This document shows, piece by piece, positions 27,595 to 37,095 of a stretch of 64,000 nt of DNA; positions within the stretch are counted from its first letter, which is position 1, and every line of letters begins with the position of its first letter. Origin of the DNA: Gloeocapsopsis dulcis (GTDB lineage: Bacteria > Cyanobacteriota > Cyanobacteriia > Cyanobacteriales > Chroococcidiopsidaceae); contig NZ_CP119968.1 of the NCBI RefSeq assembly GCF_032163395.1, positions 3,498,001 to 3,562,000 on the forward strand. The letters are read 5' to 3'. Made by a program: the position numbers and the translations under genes. The notes under the pieces were generated by a model. It was not told the DNA's origin and made no database searches. It saw nothing but the letters and a program-made list of their open reading frames with translations.

Positions 27595-28223
27595 CTGCGC
27601 ACAAACACCGCCCGATATACGGGTTTTCCTCGCGATAATGTTGATTTTTCTCTTTCAGTCTGAATTGGTAAAGGATTTTCGGCTAACCATTGCATTGCTT
27701 GGCGATGAAAAGCAGGATGTACTGTAAAGCGATCGCACATTTCTGCGGCGATTGCTTCAATATCCGATTGCAGGAAAACAATACCACCAGATGCTAGATG
27801 TGTTGCCAATTCTGTCACTAGTTCTGGTTGCACGACGCGCCGTTTGGCATGGCGATTTTTAAACCAAGGATCGGGAAATTGAATAGTAACTTGCTGTAAT
27901 GTGTTGGCAGGCAAATGACTCAAAAGCGGTGTTAGGGAATTATTCACATTACAAAACAAGTAATGCAAATTTGGTAGTGCAAGTTTATCGCGTAAAGCAT
28001 TTGCTTCTTGGACAAGCGGTTCGCGAATTTCTAATCCTAAGAAATTCCAGTTTGGCTGCTTTATTGCCATCTCAAGTAAAAATCTCCCCTTACCGCAGCC
28101 AATATCTAGGTGTAGGGGCTGAGTAAAATTAGCATAGACTTTCTCCCAATCTAAAGGATGAACTGGTGTTTGATACTTCTGCGATAATGGATTGACGTGT
28201 TGACGTACTCGGACAGGTGCCAA
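27591..28223 (-). CDS. trmB: tRNA (guanine-N7)-methyltransferase
   Basis: 210 residues from TTG 28223, supported by AGGAGGG just upstream. SAM motif LDIGCGKGRFLLEMA and the TrmB signature FPDPWFKNRHAKRR. It forms m7G46 in tRNA variable loops. Normal length. Convergent with the mannosyltransferase. Confidence 0.94.
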   Translation of the reverse strand: MAPVRVRQHVNPLSQKYQTPVHPLDWEKVYANFTQPLHLDIGCGKGRFLLEMAIKQPNWNFLGLEIREPLVQEANALRDKLALPNLHYLFCNVNNSLTPLLSHLPANTLQQVTIQFPDPWFKNRHAKRRVVQPELVTELATHLASGGIVFLQSDIEAIAAEMCDRFTVHPAFHRQAMQWLAENPLPIQTEREKSTLSRGKPVYRAVFVRS

Positions 28224-28242
28224 TGTTTGCCCTCCTGAACAA

Positions 28243-28342
28243 TTGAGTTTTGAGTCTTAAAGAGTTTTGAGTGTTGAATTTTGAGTTTTAAATAGAAGAA
28301 TTTTCTCAACTCTCTTAAACTCATAACTCATAACTCATATTA
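28243..28342. repeat. GTTTTGAG / ACTCATAACTCAT intergenic repeat
   Basis: Same repeat style as at 19490: several GAGTTTTGAGT units followed by AACTCATAACTCATAACTCAT, able to form a long imperfect hairpin between divergent trmB and the phosphoesterase. Confidence 0.6.
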
Positions 28343-28371
28343 ATCAACGGCTGTAACCAATTTTTTCGGTC

Positions 28372-29472
28372 ATGACTTTAAATTTTCGCTTTGCCGTAGT
28401 TAGCGACTTACACATTGCCCTCCCTCACACCGTTTGGAGTCATCCAAGTCGATTTCACATGGTGGAAGTCAGCATTCCCGCTTTAGAAATTGTCTTTGAG
28501 CATTTAGAACAACAGCAACTTGATTTTCTGCTACTTCCTGGAGATTTAACTCAAGATGGAGAACCAGATAATCATGCTTGGCTACAACAGCGTTTAGCTC
28601 AATTACCTTTTCCAGTGTATGTGATTCCTGGTAATCATGATTTTGAGACGAGCATTCCAGGCAAACAATCGATTACAGCAACCGATTTTCCTCAATATTA
28701 TCGCAAGTTCGGTTATGAAACTGCGCAAGAACTTTACTATACTCAGCAAGTGCTACCTGGGTTAAGACTGATCAGCTTAAATTCCAATCATTTCAATGCG
28801 CAAGGAAAACTTGTCGGGCGATTGGATAACGATCAACTGAAATGGTTACACCAGATTCTTGACCAAGCAGAAGAAGATGTCGTGTTTGTCATGGTGCATC
28901 ATAATGTGATTGAACATATACCGCATCAATCACGCCATCAACTCGGTCAGCGGTATATGCTGGAAAATGCGCCAGAGTTATTGCAACTCCTCCAAGATTT
29001 TGGCGTACAGTTAGTCTTTACAGGGCATTTACACGTTCAAGATGTTGCGCAGTGGCAGAATATTTATGAAATTACGACAGGTTCGCTTGTCAGTTACCCT
29101 CACCCTTACCGCATTATTCAGTTTCATCAAGATGACTCTGGACAAAATTGGTTAAAAATTGAGTCGCATCGCGTAGAAGCAGTTCCTGATGTACCGCAAC
29201 TGCAACAAATGTCACGTCAGTGGATTGGCGATCGCAGTTTTCCTTTCATGCTTCATCTATTGACGCAACCGCCTTTGAACCTACCGCAAATTGAAGCAGA
29301 AAAACTTGCTCCTCATCTCCGCTATTTCTGGGCAGACATTGCGGCTGGAGATGCTTTATTTGAATTTCCTGACCTTCCTGTGTCTGCACAACGTTATTTT
29401 GCCAAATTTGGTGCGATCGCATCTGATGGCAAACCACTATTAATTGACAACAACACGACACTAAGACTGTAA
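28372..29472 (+). CDS. calcineurin-like metallophosphoesterase
   Basis: 366 residues with all family metal motifs: SDLH near residue 11, GDLTQDG, GNHDFE, the His of VMVHHNV and GHLH. The closest layout is the class III cyclic-nucleotide phosphodiesterase/CpdA-like group; the C-terminal about 100 residues are a cyanobacterial extension of unknown role. Substrate not determined. Confidence 0.87.
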   Translation: MTLNFRFAVVSDLHIALPHTVWSHPSRFHMVEVSIPALEIVFEHLEQQQLDFLLLPGDLTQDGEPDNHAWLQQRLAQLPFPVYVIPGNHDFETSIPGKQSITATDFPQYYRKFGYETAQELYYTQQVLPGLRLISLNSNHFNAQGKLVGRLDNDQLKWLHQILDQAEEDVVFVMVHHNVIEHIPHQSRHQLGQRYMLENAPELLQLLQDFGVQLVFTGHLHVQDVAQWQNIYEITTGSLVSYPHPYRIIQFHQDDSGQNWLKIESHRVEAVPDVPQLQQMSRQWIGDRSFPFMLHLLTQPPLNLPQIEAEKLAPHLRYFWADIAAGDALFEFPDLPVSAQRYFAKFGAIASDGKPLLIDNNTTLRL

Positions 29473-29555
29473 GCTACAAAATGACAGCATTAGTGCTAGT
29501 GAGTGCCTAGTCACTAGTCACCACTTTAATCATCATTAACTAACCAAATTTATAA

Positions 29556-30764
29556 TTACGGTTGGCGACAAATCGCAAATACTGAGGTGTAGCCATGTAG
29601 AAAAGTACTACCACTCACAGGACCGATTTCTCCACTACAGAAAAAACCTCCCATTGAAACATCTGGCATATAGCTGCTAAATAGCTGAGAATCAAAGTTA
29701 GGTTTACCGTAGAGCATTTCTCCCCGTCCCATACAAGAAAACATTAATGCCCCAGCAGGTGATGAATCAGGATGCGTTTGCAGGTAACGTTGTAGCAACC
29801 ATTCCAAATCATCAGCAGAAGTTTCTGCATCACGCAAGTGAAATTGAATTCGTTGTCCTGGGCGGATTAAATCAGCTACAGCGATCGCCCCAACTTTAGG
29901 ATCGACTCCTAGGAGATTCCGAATTAAAAAGTCTCCTTGCTCTAAATTCTGCTTAAACTCATCGCGCACGACACCAATAAACAACGAGTGTTCAGCTAAT
30001 TGCCGATCTGAATCATTTAAACTCGAAATTAAATCGCGCAGGACTTCTAACGGTGGTTGTTCTTCTAAAGCCAGTAAAATATTGCGTTCAGAGGCGCTGA
30101 CGCGGTAAGGTTCGCCAATTGGTCGGCATCCTTGTGCCACAATTGTGTCTAAAACAATGTTGCCGCTTAACGCAACACCCACTGTTCCTGAACGATATAA
30201 AGTGTCATTGCACAATAAGCCAATTCGACCAGGAATTTGACTACCACTTGCTAGTCCGCCTACTGTAATCGAACCAGGATAAGCATAATCTATACCCTGC
30301 AATAAATCGCTAACTCCTGAAGAAAAAGGATCGGATAGTAAAATAAACTGGGGTTGCTCAGTAGGCGAGACACCTAAGAGATCAACCCATGCTGTAGGAG
30401 GACTATCAAGATCGGGAAATTGCTCTGCTAGAACGTGAAAAGGTTTTATTTCAACGCCTGGTAAATGCGCCAAAGTCAGGCTGAGTGCTGGTACGCCCTC
30501 AAACTCCTGCACTGTTCCTTGTTGGTTCGCTCCAACAATACCACCGCCACCACAACCAATAAGAACTTTAACGTCGGGTAGTTTTTCTTGTAATAAATGA
30601 GGCAGGCGGGGATACTCACTAGTAAAGGCAGCAGAAATAAAAATTAACCCAAGATCTGCAGGTAACTGTAACAGTGTAGAAGCCTTTTCTACAACTTCTG
30701 CAACAGCTGCTTCTAAGGAAGCACGAGTTGATACGGCGTTTGCCCACTGCATTAGGTCTGCCAT
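29556..30764 (-). CDS. FIST N/C-domain sensory protein
   Basis: 402 residues. The FIST_N part (FISAAFTSEYPRLPHLLQ, IGCGGGGIVG) is followed by FIST_C, ending with MFSCMGRGEMLYG and GGFFCSGEIGP. FIST domains are proposed small-ligand sensors, often tied to signalling proteins; here it stands alone. Start ATG 30764. Confidence 0.9.
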   Translation of the reverse strand: MADLMQWANAVSTRASLEAAVAEVVEKASTLLQLPADLGLIFISAAFTSEYPRLPHLLQEKLPDVKVLIGCGGGGIVGANQQGTVQEFEGVPALSLTLAHLPGVEIKPFHVLAEQFPDLDSPPTAWVDLLGVSPTEQPQFILLSDPFSSGVSDLLQGIDYAYPGSITVGGLASGSQIPGRIGLLCNDTLYRSGTVGVALSGNIVLDTIVAQGCRPIGEPYRVSASERNILLALEEQPPLEVLRDLISSLNDSDRQLAEHSLFIGVVRDEFKQNLEQGDFLIRNLLGVDPKVGAIAVADLIRPGQRIQFHLRDAETSADDLEWLLQRYLQTHPDSSPAGALMFSCMGRGEMLYGKPNFDSQLFSSYMPDVSMGGFFCSGEIGPVSGSTFLHGYTSVFAICRQP

Positions 30765-30879
30765 AAGTTATACCATCACTCCTCTTCTAGGCTGAGGTCT
30801 TTTCTATTTTCGATGTTAATAGGACTAAAAGCATCTAACTGAAGTTAATTTAGCTAACGATTTGGGTTAAGGGTGAATT

Positions 30880-30968
30880 CTAAAGAGTTTTGAATTTTAA
30901 GTTTTGAGTTTTGAATTAAATTTTCTTAAACTCAACACTCAAAACTGAGAACTCATAACTCATAACTC
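30880..30968. repeat. GTTTTGAG / ACTCATAACTC intergenic repeat
   Basis: Third block of the same repeat: TAAGTTTTGAGTTTTGAATT followed by AACTCAACACTCAAAACTG and ACTCATAACTCATAACTCC; the two halves are complementary. Confidence 0.6.
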
Positions 30969-30999
30969 CCCGTTTCCCAACGCTAGACAACCCCAATCT

Positions 31000-32103
31000 T
31001 TAGGCAAAATAGTCTGTTACGATTTGTAAGATTCGTTCAGCTGCGTGACCGTCACCAAATGGGTTGATTGCGGTTGCCATCGCTTGATAAGCTTCAGCAT
31101 TACTTAATAGTACGCTGGCTGTAGTAAAAATTTGTCCTGGATCAGTGCCAACGAGTTTAGCAGTACCTGCTGCGATCGCTTCTGGTCTTTCGGTTGTTTC
31201 GCGTAAGACTAACACTGGTTTCCCTAAAGAAGGTGCTTCTTCTTGCAATCCGCCTGAATCAGTCAGCAGTAAGTGCGATCGCCCAATTGCACTAACCAAC
31301 TCCGCATAATCTAATGGTTCTGTGAGAAATACACGAGGGTGGTGCTGCAACGCCGCTTGTAACGGTTCTCTCACAATCGGATTACGATGCAGGGGTAAAA
31401 GCAAAGCTGTATCAGGGAACTGATCTAAAATCTGTAAAAATCCTTCAGCAATCTTGAGGAGGGGTTCTCCCCAATTTTCGCGTCGATGCACTGTTGCCAA
31501 CAAAACACGGTATTTTTCCCACTCTAAACCGGGTACATCACACGCAGGCTGGCGCTGAGCAACTGATAGCAAAGCATCAATAACTGTATTACCTGTTTGA
31601 TGAATTTTTCCTAAAACTCCTGAACGTTGCAAATTTTGAACAGCAAGCGTTGTGGGAGCAAAATGCAACTGTGTTAGCTGTGATATTAAACGACGATTGG
31701 CTTCTTCAGGATAAGGATTCAAAACATCATCTGTCCGCAATCCAGCTTCTACATGACCTACAGAAATTTTTTGATAAAATGCTGCTAATGCAGCAGCAAA
31801 AGCAGTTGTCGTGTCTCCCTGAACTAAAACTAGCTGAGGTTGGAGTTGCTTAAACAAGTTTTCTAATCCCTGTAAGCTACGACAAGTAATATCTGTGAGT
31901 GTTTGCTTTGGTTGCATGATTGCTAGATTTTGGTTCGCTTCCAAGTCAAATAGCTGCATGACTTGTGCAACCATCTCAATATGTTGACCTGTTAAAATCA
32001 CTTGCGTGTCAAACAGCGGCGATCGTTGGAAGACTTGAATCACCGGAGCCATTTTAATTGCTTCTGGTCGCGTACCTAAAATAATGCAGACTTGCTTTGC
32101 CAT
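31000..32103 (-). CDS. wecB: UDP-N-acetylglucosamine 2-epimerase (non-hydrolysing)
   Basis: 367 residues. ILGTRPEAIKMAPVI at the N-terminus, VQGDTTTAFAAALAAFY, HVEAGLRTDD and TDSGGLQEEAPSLGKPVLVLRETTERPEA contained in two successive stretches are classical WecB motifs. It makes UDP-ManNAc for surface polysaccharide. The IS605-type element lies immediately upstream (RE at 32167), so its promoter may have been altered. Confidence 0.94.
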   Translation of the reverse strand: MAKQVCIILGTRPEAIKMAPVIQVFQRSPLFDTQVILTGQHIEMVAQVMQLFDLEANQNLAIMQPKQTLTDITCRSLQGLENLFKQLQPQLVLVQGDTTTAFAAALAAFYQKISVGHVEAGLRTDDVLNPYPEEANRRLISQLTQLHFAPTTLAVQNLQRSGVLGKIHQTGNTVIDALLSVAQRQPACDVPGLEWEKYRVLLATVHRRENWGEPLLKIAEGFLQILDQFPDTALLLPLHRNPIVREPLQAALQHHPRVFLTEPLDYAELVSAIGRSHLLLTDSGGLQEEAPSLGKPVLVLRETTERPEAIAAGTAKLVGTDPGQIFTTASVLLSNAEAYQAMATAINPFGDGHAAERILQIVTDYFA

Positions 32104-32166
32104 GTGCTCAGGACTTATGACTGGAGTTGGAGAAAAATTTCTCCTGATATATGTTCTCCTATCTTC

Positions 32167-32245
32167 TTTGACACTCGCCGCGATAAATCAACAGCGATTC
32201 TAGTAGTTGTCTATGCAGGGGATAAATCCACCTGCATAGACGCTT
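32167..32245 (-). ncRNA. omega-RNA scaffold 3' end of the full-length tnpB
   Basis: Minus-strand sequence after the tnpB stop contains a strong hairpin (CTATGCAGG...CCTGCATAG around 32212-32237), then the terminal hairpin and TCAA at 32167. In characterised TnpB systems the guide is the 16-20 nt just beyond, here about 32150-32166. Exact ends are not determinable by eye. Confidence 0.5.
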
Positions 32246-33389
32246 CACCAGATAGCGGACTGTCATTGACCGCACCCTCTACATCGACCACAGCCATTGC
32301 AGCTACAGCCTTCTGAAGATCCAGAGGGCATGAAAAACCGGACCATTGACCAATTACTTGACTTGCGTTCCAGTCAGCATTGCAGCGATACCCGTCATAC
32401 CCCCTAAACCAATCACCATTTCGTACACCTATCACACCGTTTCGGTGGTCAGACTTGCTAGTATATGGTGCTGGTACAGACTCAACTGGTATGCCTGCAC
32501 GGATAGCTTTATACCGTGTCATCGTTTCAAGCTGATAGAATGCCCATGTATCGCGGTTATTGGCAGCGTCAGATTTTGTTTTCTTCTTCTGCCTCATGGT
32601 CTGACGACAGCCAGACAAATTCTCAAACCGCAGCCCCATCCCAAAGTCCTTGGCAAACTGTACCAATTCTTTTGAAATAACATGGTTGATCTGAGTCATG
32701 ATCCGTCTTTCACGTTGCTCTAGTCGCTTGACTTCCTTTAGTTGTTTGGCTTGCTGAAGTTTACCTCGAGTGCGCTGGAATTGTCGTCTCAATCCTTTTA
32801 GGCGCCCACCTTTCCAAAACTTACCAAAACCCAACGGGAGTGAAGCAACGGCAATGTTATTTTGACCTCTATCTACTCCAATCCAACCTTTAACTTCTCC
32901 TGCATCCGCAACTTGCATAGATACAGAAACAAGTGCATACCAAATACCTTTTTTGGATTTACACAACTTCAAGGAACCCAGTTTAGCCTCCTTTGAAATC
33001 ACTTGATCCAAAACACTAGTGTGCGAGGCTTGATGAATAGAAAGAGGGATGCGTCCTTTTCTACCTCGATAAAGGCTGAAAGAAACTGTGTACAGATCGC
33101 CCGACTTAATAATCTCAAATCCTTGGTTATTTACTTCCAGCCACATCCGCTTGAAATGCTTAACCTTAGTTTTTGCATTAGTATTGCGAATCGTTTGATT
33201 GATCCACATCGAGCCAATCTCAATATGGCGAAACGCCGCACTAGTCAACTTCTTGCGTTCATCTTTATTAACTTGTAACAAGTTGTTTGCCACTTGAGTA
33301 TTGACAGCAGTTAGCTGCTCAAATTCAAGTGCTTTAACTCGATTGAGTCGATAAAATGGAAGCTTCAGTGTCAGTGCGAGTTCTGCCAT
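32211..33389 (-). CDS. tnpB: TnpB-family RNA-guided endonuclease
   Basis: 392 residues, full length. RuvC catalytic residues are all present: Asp173 (IGVDRGQ), Glu256 (RFENLSG), Asp339 (NADWNAS). The region of the usual four-Cys zinc finger (about 310-337) reads TSKSDHRNGVIG...YDGYRCN and has only Cys336, so the finger is not the standard one; this may be a subfamily trait. TnpB cuts DNA next to a short TAM using the omega-RNA from its own right end. Confidence 0.9.
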   Translation of the reverse strand: MAELALTLKLPFYRLNRVKALEFEQLTAVNTQVANNLLQVNKDERKKLTSAAFRHIEIGSMWINQTIRNTNAKTKVKHFKRMWLEVNNQGFEIIKSGDLYTVSFSLYRGRKGRIPLSIHQASHTSVLDQVISKEAKLGSLKLCKSKKGIWYALVSVSMQVADAGEVKGWIGVDRGQNNIAVASLPLGFGKFWKGGRLKGLRRQFQRTRGKLQQAKQLKEVKRLEQRERRIMTQINHVISKELVQFAKDFGMGLRFENLSGCRQTMRQKKKTKSDAANNRDTWAFYQLETMTRYKAIRAGIPVESVPAPYTSKSDHRNGVIGVRNGDWFRGYDGYRCNADWNASQVIGQWSGFSCPLDLQKAVAAMAVVDVEGAVNDSPLSGEASMQVDLSPA

Positions 33390-33599
33390 AGTTTCATTTT
33401 TACATATCCTACAGAACCTGTAGTATACTGGCAGAATAAATTCTGCGGCTGCGTTTCATCCTCGGCTTAAAAGACTGGGGCTATGATCGCTAGTTTCTTG
33501 TAGCTAGGATTTCTACCTACGCCAGTTTCAGGCTTTAAGTTACGTTTGTAGCCTCGTTAGCAGTAGCAACAAATTTAACCTATTAAAATTTTTAGCATG

Positions 33600-33622
33600 A
33601 AAAAACCCGGCTTTTACCGGGC
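33600..33622 (-). terminator. Rho-independent terminator of the 33690 gene
   Basis: On the minus strand GCCCGG-TAAAAG-CCGGG followed by six T; 68 bp downstream of the stop of the small membrane protein. Confidence 0.8.
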
Positions 33623-33689
33623 AGATCTATTGCTAGGGCGGATAGTTACTATAAAACTACTTGGCAAGTATCCGCTGTGCCAGCGTTCC

Positions 33690-34064
33690 TTATTGCTTCA
33701 GTTCACAAGTTAACGGACAAGCCGCGTAAATTGAAGTATGTAGGGTGTCTGCCTCACCGTGTAGCCAGTTTAGCCAACTAACTTCTTTTGGATGAATTCC
33801 TTTAAGCGTCAGTATGCCGGCACCAACCACCACTGCTAATACATTTATAGTAATGATGCTACCAACGACTAATAAAACTGCACTAACTGGTATCACTGAT
33901 TGCAGCACAATTGATAGTAGCGAACCGACTGTTGCCATTAAAACAACAAGGGGAAACCCTACGACTAGTAAGCACACTGCCAGTGTAAAAGTCCAGATTA
34001 AAAAGCTTTTGAGCGTAAAGAAATAATAAGTCTTTTTTAGACTGGAGCTTTGAGCTAGAGTCAT
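33690..34064 (-). CDS. small membrane protein of unknown function
   Basis: 124 residues with two or three hydrophobic segments (FLIWTFTLAVCLLVVGFPLVV; VIPVSAVLLVVGSIITINVL). The C-terminus is polar with a Cys pair (AACPLTCELKQ). Excellent ribosome-binding site (GGAGGAG) before ATG 34064 and a clear terminator, so a genuine monocistronic gene. No family recognised. Confidence 0.72.
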   Translation of the reverse strand: MTLAQSSSLKKTYYFFTLKSFLIWTFTLAVCLLVVGFPLVVLMATVGSLLSIVLQSVIPVSAVLLVVGSIITINVLAVVVGAGILTLKGIHPKEVSWLNWLHGEADTLHTSIYAACPLTCELKQ

Positions 34065-34875
34065 GATTTCTCCTCCATAGAGAATTAAAGAAAAGTGAAT
34101 TAAGTTAAATGCTTGTTAACTAGATTTTTCTATTGAAATTTAGTATATAAAAACCAATGGAGAAAATGATCTTTTAGTTATTAAACTTTACAGTTGGGCA
34201 ATTGTAATTATGAATACTCAATTAAAGTTATTGCATTTTAGCTATTCATCATTGGTATTTATTTTGGCATCTATCAATAGATAGAAAAGCTATAAGACCT
34301 TCTGTTTCGCGATCCCAACCTCATATTACTTAATATATTATTGCTAATGCTGCGTTGTTCAAATAATAAACTGCTTAAACCCCTAGCTAAGACTTAACAT
34401 TTCTTATAAATAAGAGCATTTTTTCTCATAATTCTTTCAGTTCAAGTTTAAGCAAATTGGTACTGAAAGGCAGTAATTTGCTAGAGAGATTAAAGTAAGT
34501 TTTGCAACACAGTCAATTCTATTTATGAGCGTATCATTGCGATCGCCTCTGGCACTGCGCTACGCGCAATTGCAACTCGATAAAAATCAACAAGTTGTAC
34601 TAGAACAAATGTACAAGAGTAGAAATACTTACTATTAGAAAGCAACAAATTATTAGGCTTTCATTTTTTAGAGAGTCTGTAACAAACCCATTACAAAGTA
34701 GCAACGTACAAAAAAACGATACCTATCCAGTTATCCAAGTACGCCTGATACAAAGTCTGGCACTGCGGGAAAACTATAAGCGGAAGTCCTTGAAGCCATC
34801 TGGCAGAGTTACACTGCTAGCTTGCAATGTCTCATTTGATGTTTAACCAAGTAGTCACAAATTAATAGCTAATAC
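34065..34875. other. 811-bp AT-rich intergenic region
   Basis: Holds the promoters of two divergent genes. One palindrome-rich unit (GCGATCGCCTCTGGCACTGC then GCTACGCGCAA) at about 34540-34571 has the style of HIP1-associated dispersed repeats. No protein frame or RNA gene recognised. Confidence 0.45.
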
Positions 34876-36120
34876 ATGACAGAATCACAGCGCCCACAAA
34901 TTACTGCCCCAGCACTTCCCCGCGTGCCACCGATGCCACTACCAAAATCTAGAGTGGTGAATCCAGCAACAAATAAAACTGAGCTGCAATCACAGACTAT
35001 TCTGCCATTAAACACTCATACTCATTATTCTGAGCCAAGTACTGCAGCAACGAGTGCAACCCCAACCTTAGAGCAACTAGTGCGGGAAGCTTACGACAAA
35101 GGCATTTCAGACTTACACTTGGGAGTTGGAGAAGTTCCTCGTTTCCGCGAACGTGGTGAAATTATTGTGACCGATCATCCAAAAATAGATGAAGCTACGT
35201 TTGCTAGCTGGCTGAGAGAAATTCTCACCGAACAACAAATTGCACAATTTCACGAGCATTTAGAATACGACGGTGCTACGCAGTACGAAGGGGTAGCACG
35301 AGTGCGAATTAACGTATTTATTTCGCTCAATGGTCCAGCAATGGTACTGCGATTAATTCCCTTAAAAATTCTGACGTTAGAGCAACTCAGCCTACCACCC
35401 ATTTTTCGAGATTTGTGTCACCACCACAAGGGTTTAATTCTAGTCACAGGACCAACCGGTTCAGGTAAGTCTACTACGCTTGCAGCAATGGTGGATTATA
35501 TCAATCAAGAAATGCCTAAGCACATTATCTCGATTGAAGATCCTGTAGAATTTGTGCATCAAAGTAAAAAGTCGCTGATCAAGCAGCGGGAAGTGGGCAT
35601 TCATACGTTGAAATTTGATAATGCTTTAAAAGCCTCGTTGCGAGAAGATCCAGATATTATTCTCATTGGGGAAATGCGCGATCGCGAAACTATTAATACT
35701 GCTTTAAAAGCTGCCCAAACTGGACACCTCGTCTTTGGAACTTTGCATACAAATAGTGCAGTAAAAACAATTGAAAGAATTCTTAATCTTTACAATCCTG
35801 ACGAGCAAGCCCCAATGCGAATTCAGGTGGCAGAATCTTTAGTTGCAGTTATTGCGCAGAACCTTGTGAGGACAACTGACAACAAACGAGCCGCAATTCA
35901 CGAAATTCTGATTAATACAGATGCTATTAAAGATTACATTATGCGCAACGAAGTTGAAGAAATCGAGGCAATCATTTCACGCTGTAACTTCGAGGGAATG
36001 TGTACGATGAATCAATCAATTTATAAACTATACGAAGAAGGAAGGCTGACGGAAGAAACTGCTTTAGAGGCATCACCCAAGCCAAACGAGATGGCGATGA
36101 TTTTACGCGGTAGAGTTTAG
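34876..36120 (+). CDS. pilT: PilT-type twitching-motility ATPase
   Basis: 414 residues. A Pro-rich variable N-terminus (1-60) precedes the PAS-like N domain (GISDLHLGVGEVPRFRERG). Walker A GPTGSGKST at 192-200, Asp box ISIEDPVE, Walker B DIILIGEMRDRET, His box FGTLHTNSAVKT. A retraction-type type IV pilus ATPase; cyanobacteria have several (PilT1, PilT2), and this has the extended N-terminus of the second type. Followed 72 bp later by the KaiB-like gene. Confidence 0.9.
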   Translation: MTESQRPQITAPALPRVPPMPLPKSRVVNPATNKTELQSQTILPLNTHTHYSEPSTAATSATPTLEQLVREAYDKGISDLHLGVGEVPRFRERGEIIVTDHPKIDEATFASWLREILTEQQIAQFHEHLEYDGATQYEGVARVRINVFISLNGPAMVLRLIPLKILTLEQLSLPPIFRDLCHHHKGLILVTGPTGSGKSTTLAAMVDYINQEMPKHIISIEDPVEFVHQSKKSLIKQREVGIHTLKFDNALKASLREDPDIILIGEMRDRETINTALKAAQTGHLVFGTLHTNSAVKTIERILNLYNPDEQAPMRIQVAESLVAVIAQNLVRTTDNKRAAIHEILINTDAIKDYIMRNEVEEIEAIISRCNFEGMCTMNQSIYKLYEEGRLTEETALEASPKPNEMAMILRGRV

Positions 36121-36192
36121 AGGGGTGAGGAGAGTGGTCAATCTATCTCTCCAGTTTGCCTAACCCTAAAAATCTCTAATTTACTTAAACAA

Positions 36193-36951
36193 TTGAATCA
36201 AGCTCAGTCACAAGATATAGAAACATTCAAAGGTATTGCGCTGTTCACCCCTGGAGGCGATTTAATTTACTGCATTGATCCTAAAAAACAAGGGCGTTGG
36301 CATTTACATTTGTGTGCAGGTTTACAAGAAATACTCAATCTTCCTGAACCACCTCATTTTTTAGTACCTTGCTATACTGCAACAATTGATCGTTGGTTAG
36401 ATCCACAAACACAACAGATACAGACATACGCAGAAGCATATCCTCTTGTGCTACGATACCAACCTCTGTTAAATGCCATATTTCAAACTGATGTGGTTTG
36501 GCAAGCTGCTCCTGTTACAGAGGGATTGTGCGATCCGATATTGCTAGCGACGTATCGCGCCTCGTTTCCACAACTGTGGGAAGAACACGAGCTTGTTGTG
36601 CGCTTTGAGCGATCGCTTACGAGTTCTAATTTAACTGAGCCAGTGTTACCTCAGCCATCGACAAAGCCTAATCTGCAACCACTAGGTTATACTCTACACT
36701 TATTTATTGCGGGGCATAATCCAGCAACAGAGAGGATTTTACAAAGCCTACGCCAAGTTCTTGAGCAATTTAACTATCCATACACACTAAAAGTCATTGA
36801 TGTACTTAAGCATCCAGAGCAAGCAGAAATTTATCAAGTTACAGCAACACCAACACTTGTAAAAGTCTCTCCTAAGCCAACACGACGCTTAGTTGGCAAT
36901 TTAGACAATGCCGAAAAACTGTTAGAACTGTTAACTTTTCCTGAAATTTAG
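36193..36951 (+). CDS. KaiB-domain protein with an N-terminal extension
   Basis: 252 residues from TTG 36193 (a stop lies just upstream, no ATG is available). Residues about 167-252 are a KaiB/SasA-sensor-like thioredoxin fold: YTLHLFIAGHNPATERILQ, TLKVIDVLKHPEQAE, TATPTLVKVSP. The first about 150 residues are unassigned. KaiB-like domains bind KaiC-type ATPases; the pairing with a PilT gene suggests a link to pilus control, which is inference. Not canonical KaiB (about 100 residues). Confidence 0.82.
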   Translation: MNQAQSQDIETFKGIALFTPGGDLIYCIDPKKQGRWHLHLCAGLQEILNLPEPPHFLVPCYTATIDRWLDPQTQQIQTYAEAYPLVLRYQPLLNAIFQTDVVWQAAPVTEGLCDPILLATYRASFPQLWEEHELVVRFERSLTSSNLTEPVLPQPSTKPNLQPLGYTLHLFIAGHNPATERILQSLRQVLEQFNYPYTLKVIDVLKHPEQAEIYQVTATPTLVKVSPKPTRRLVGNLDNAEKLLELLTFPEI

Positions 36952-37095
36952 AGCCAGGTAAAGCAGGAAAGTGACTAGTAGAGACTAACTCATATCCAAT
37001 TACTAGTCACTAATTCCCTCGCTTTTCACTCCTAAACGCCAGTTGTCTCAACGGAGGACACCTCCGCACGACACTGGCTCCCCCTAGGTCCTCTT

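Larger units (their letters stand above)
32167..33480 (-). mobile_element. IS1341-type element: tnpB with IS605-type ends, no tnpA
   Basis: Right end on the minus strand: GAATCGCTGTTGATTTATCG then CGGCGAGTGTCAA ending at 32167. Left end near 33440-33480 with a CCTCGGC/GACTGGGG hairpin. The same GAGTGTCAA terminus occurs on the small element at 57433. Confidence 0.75.
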
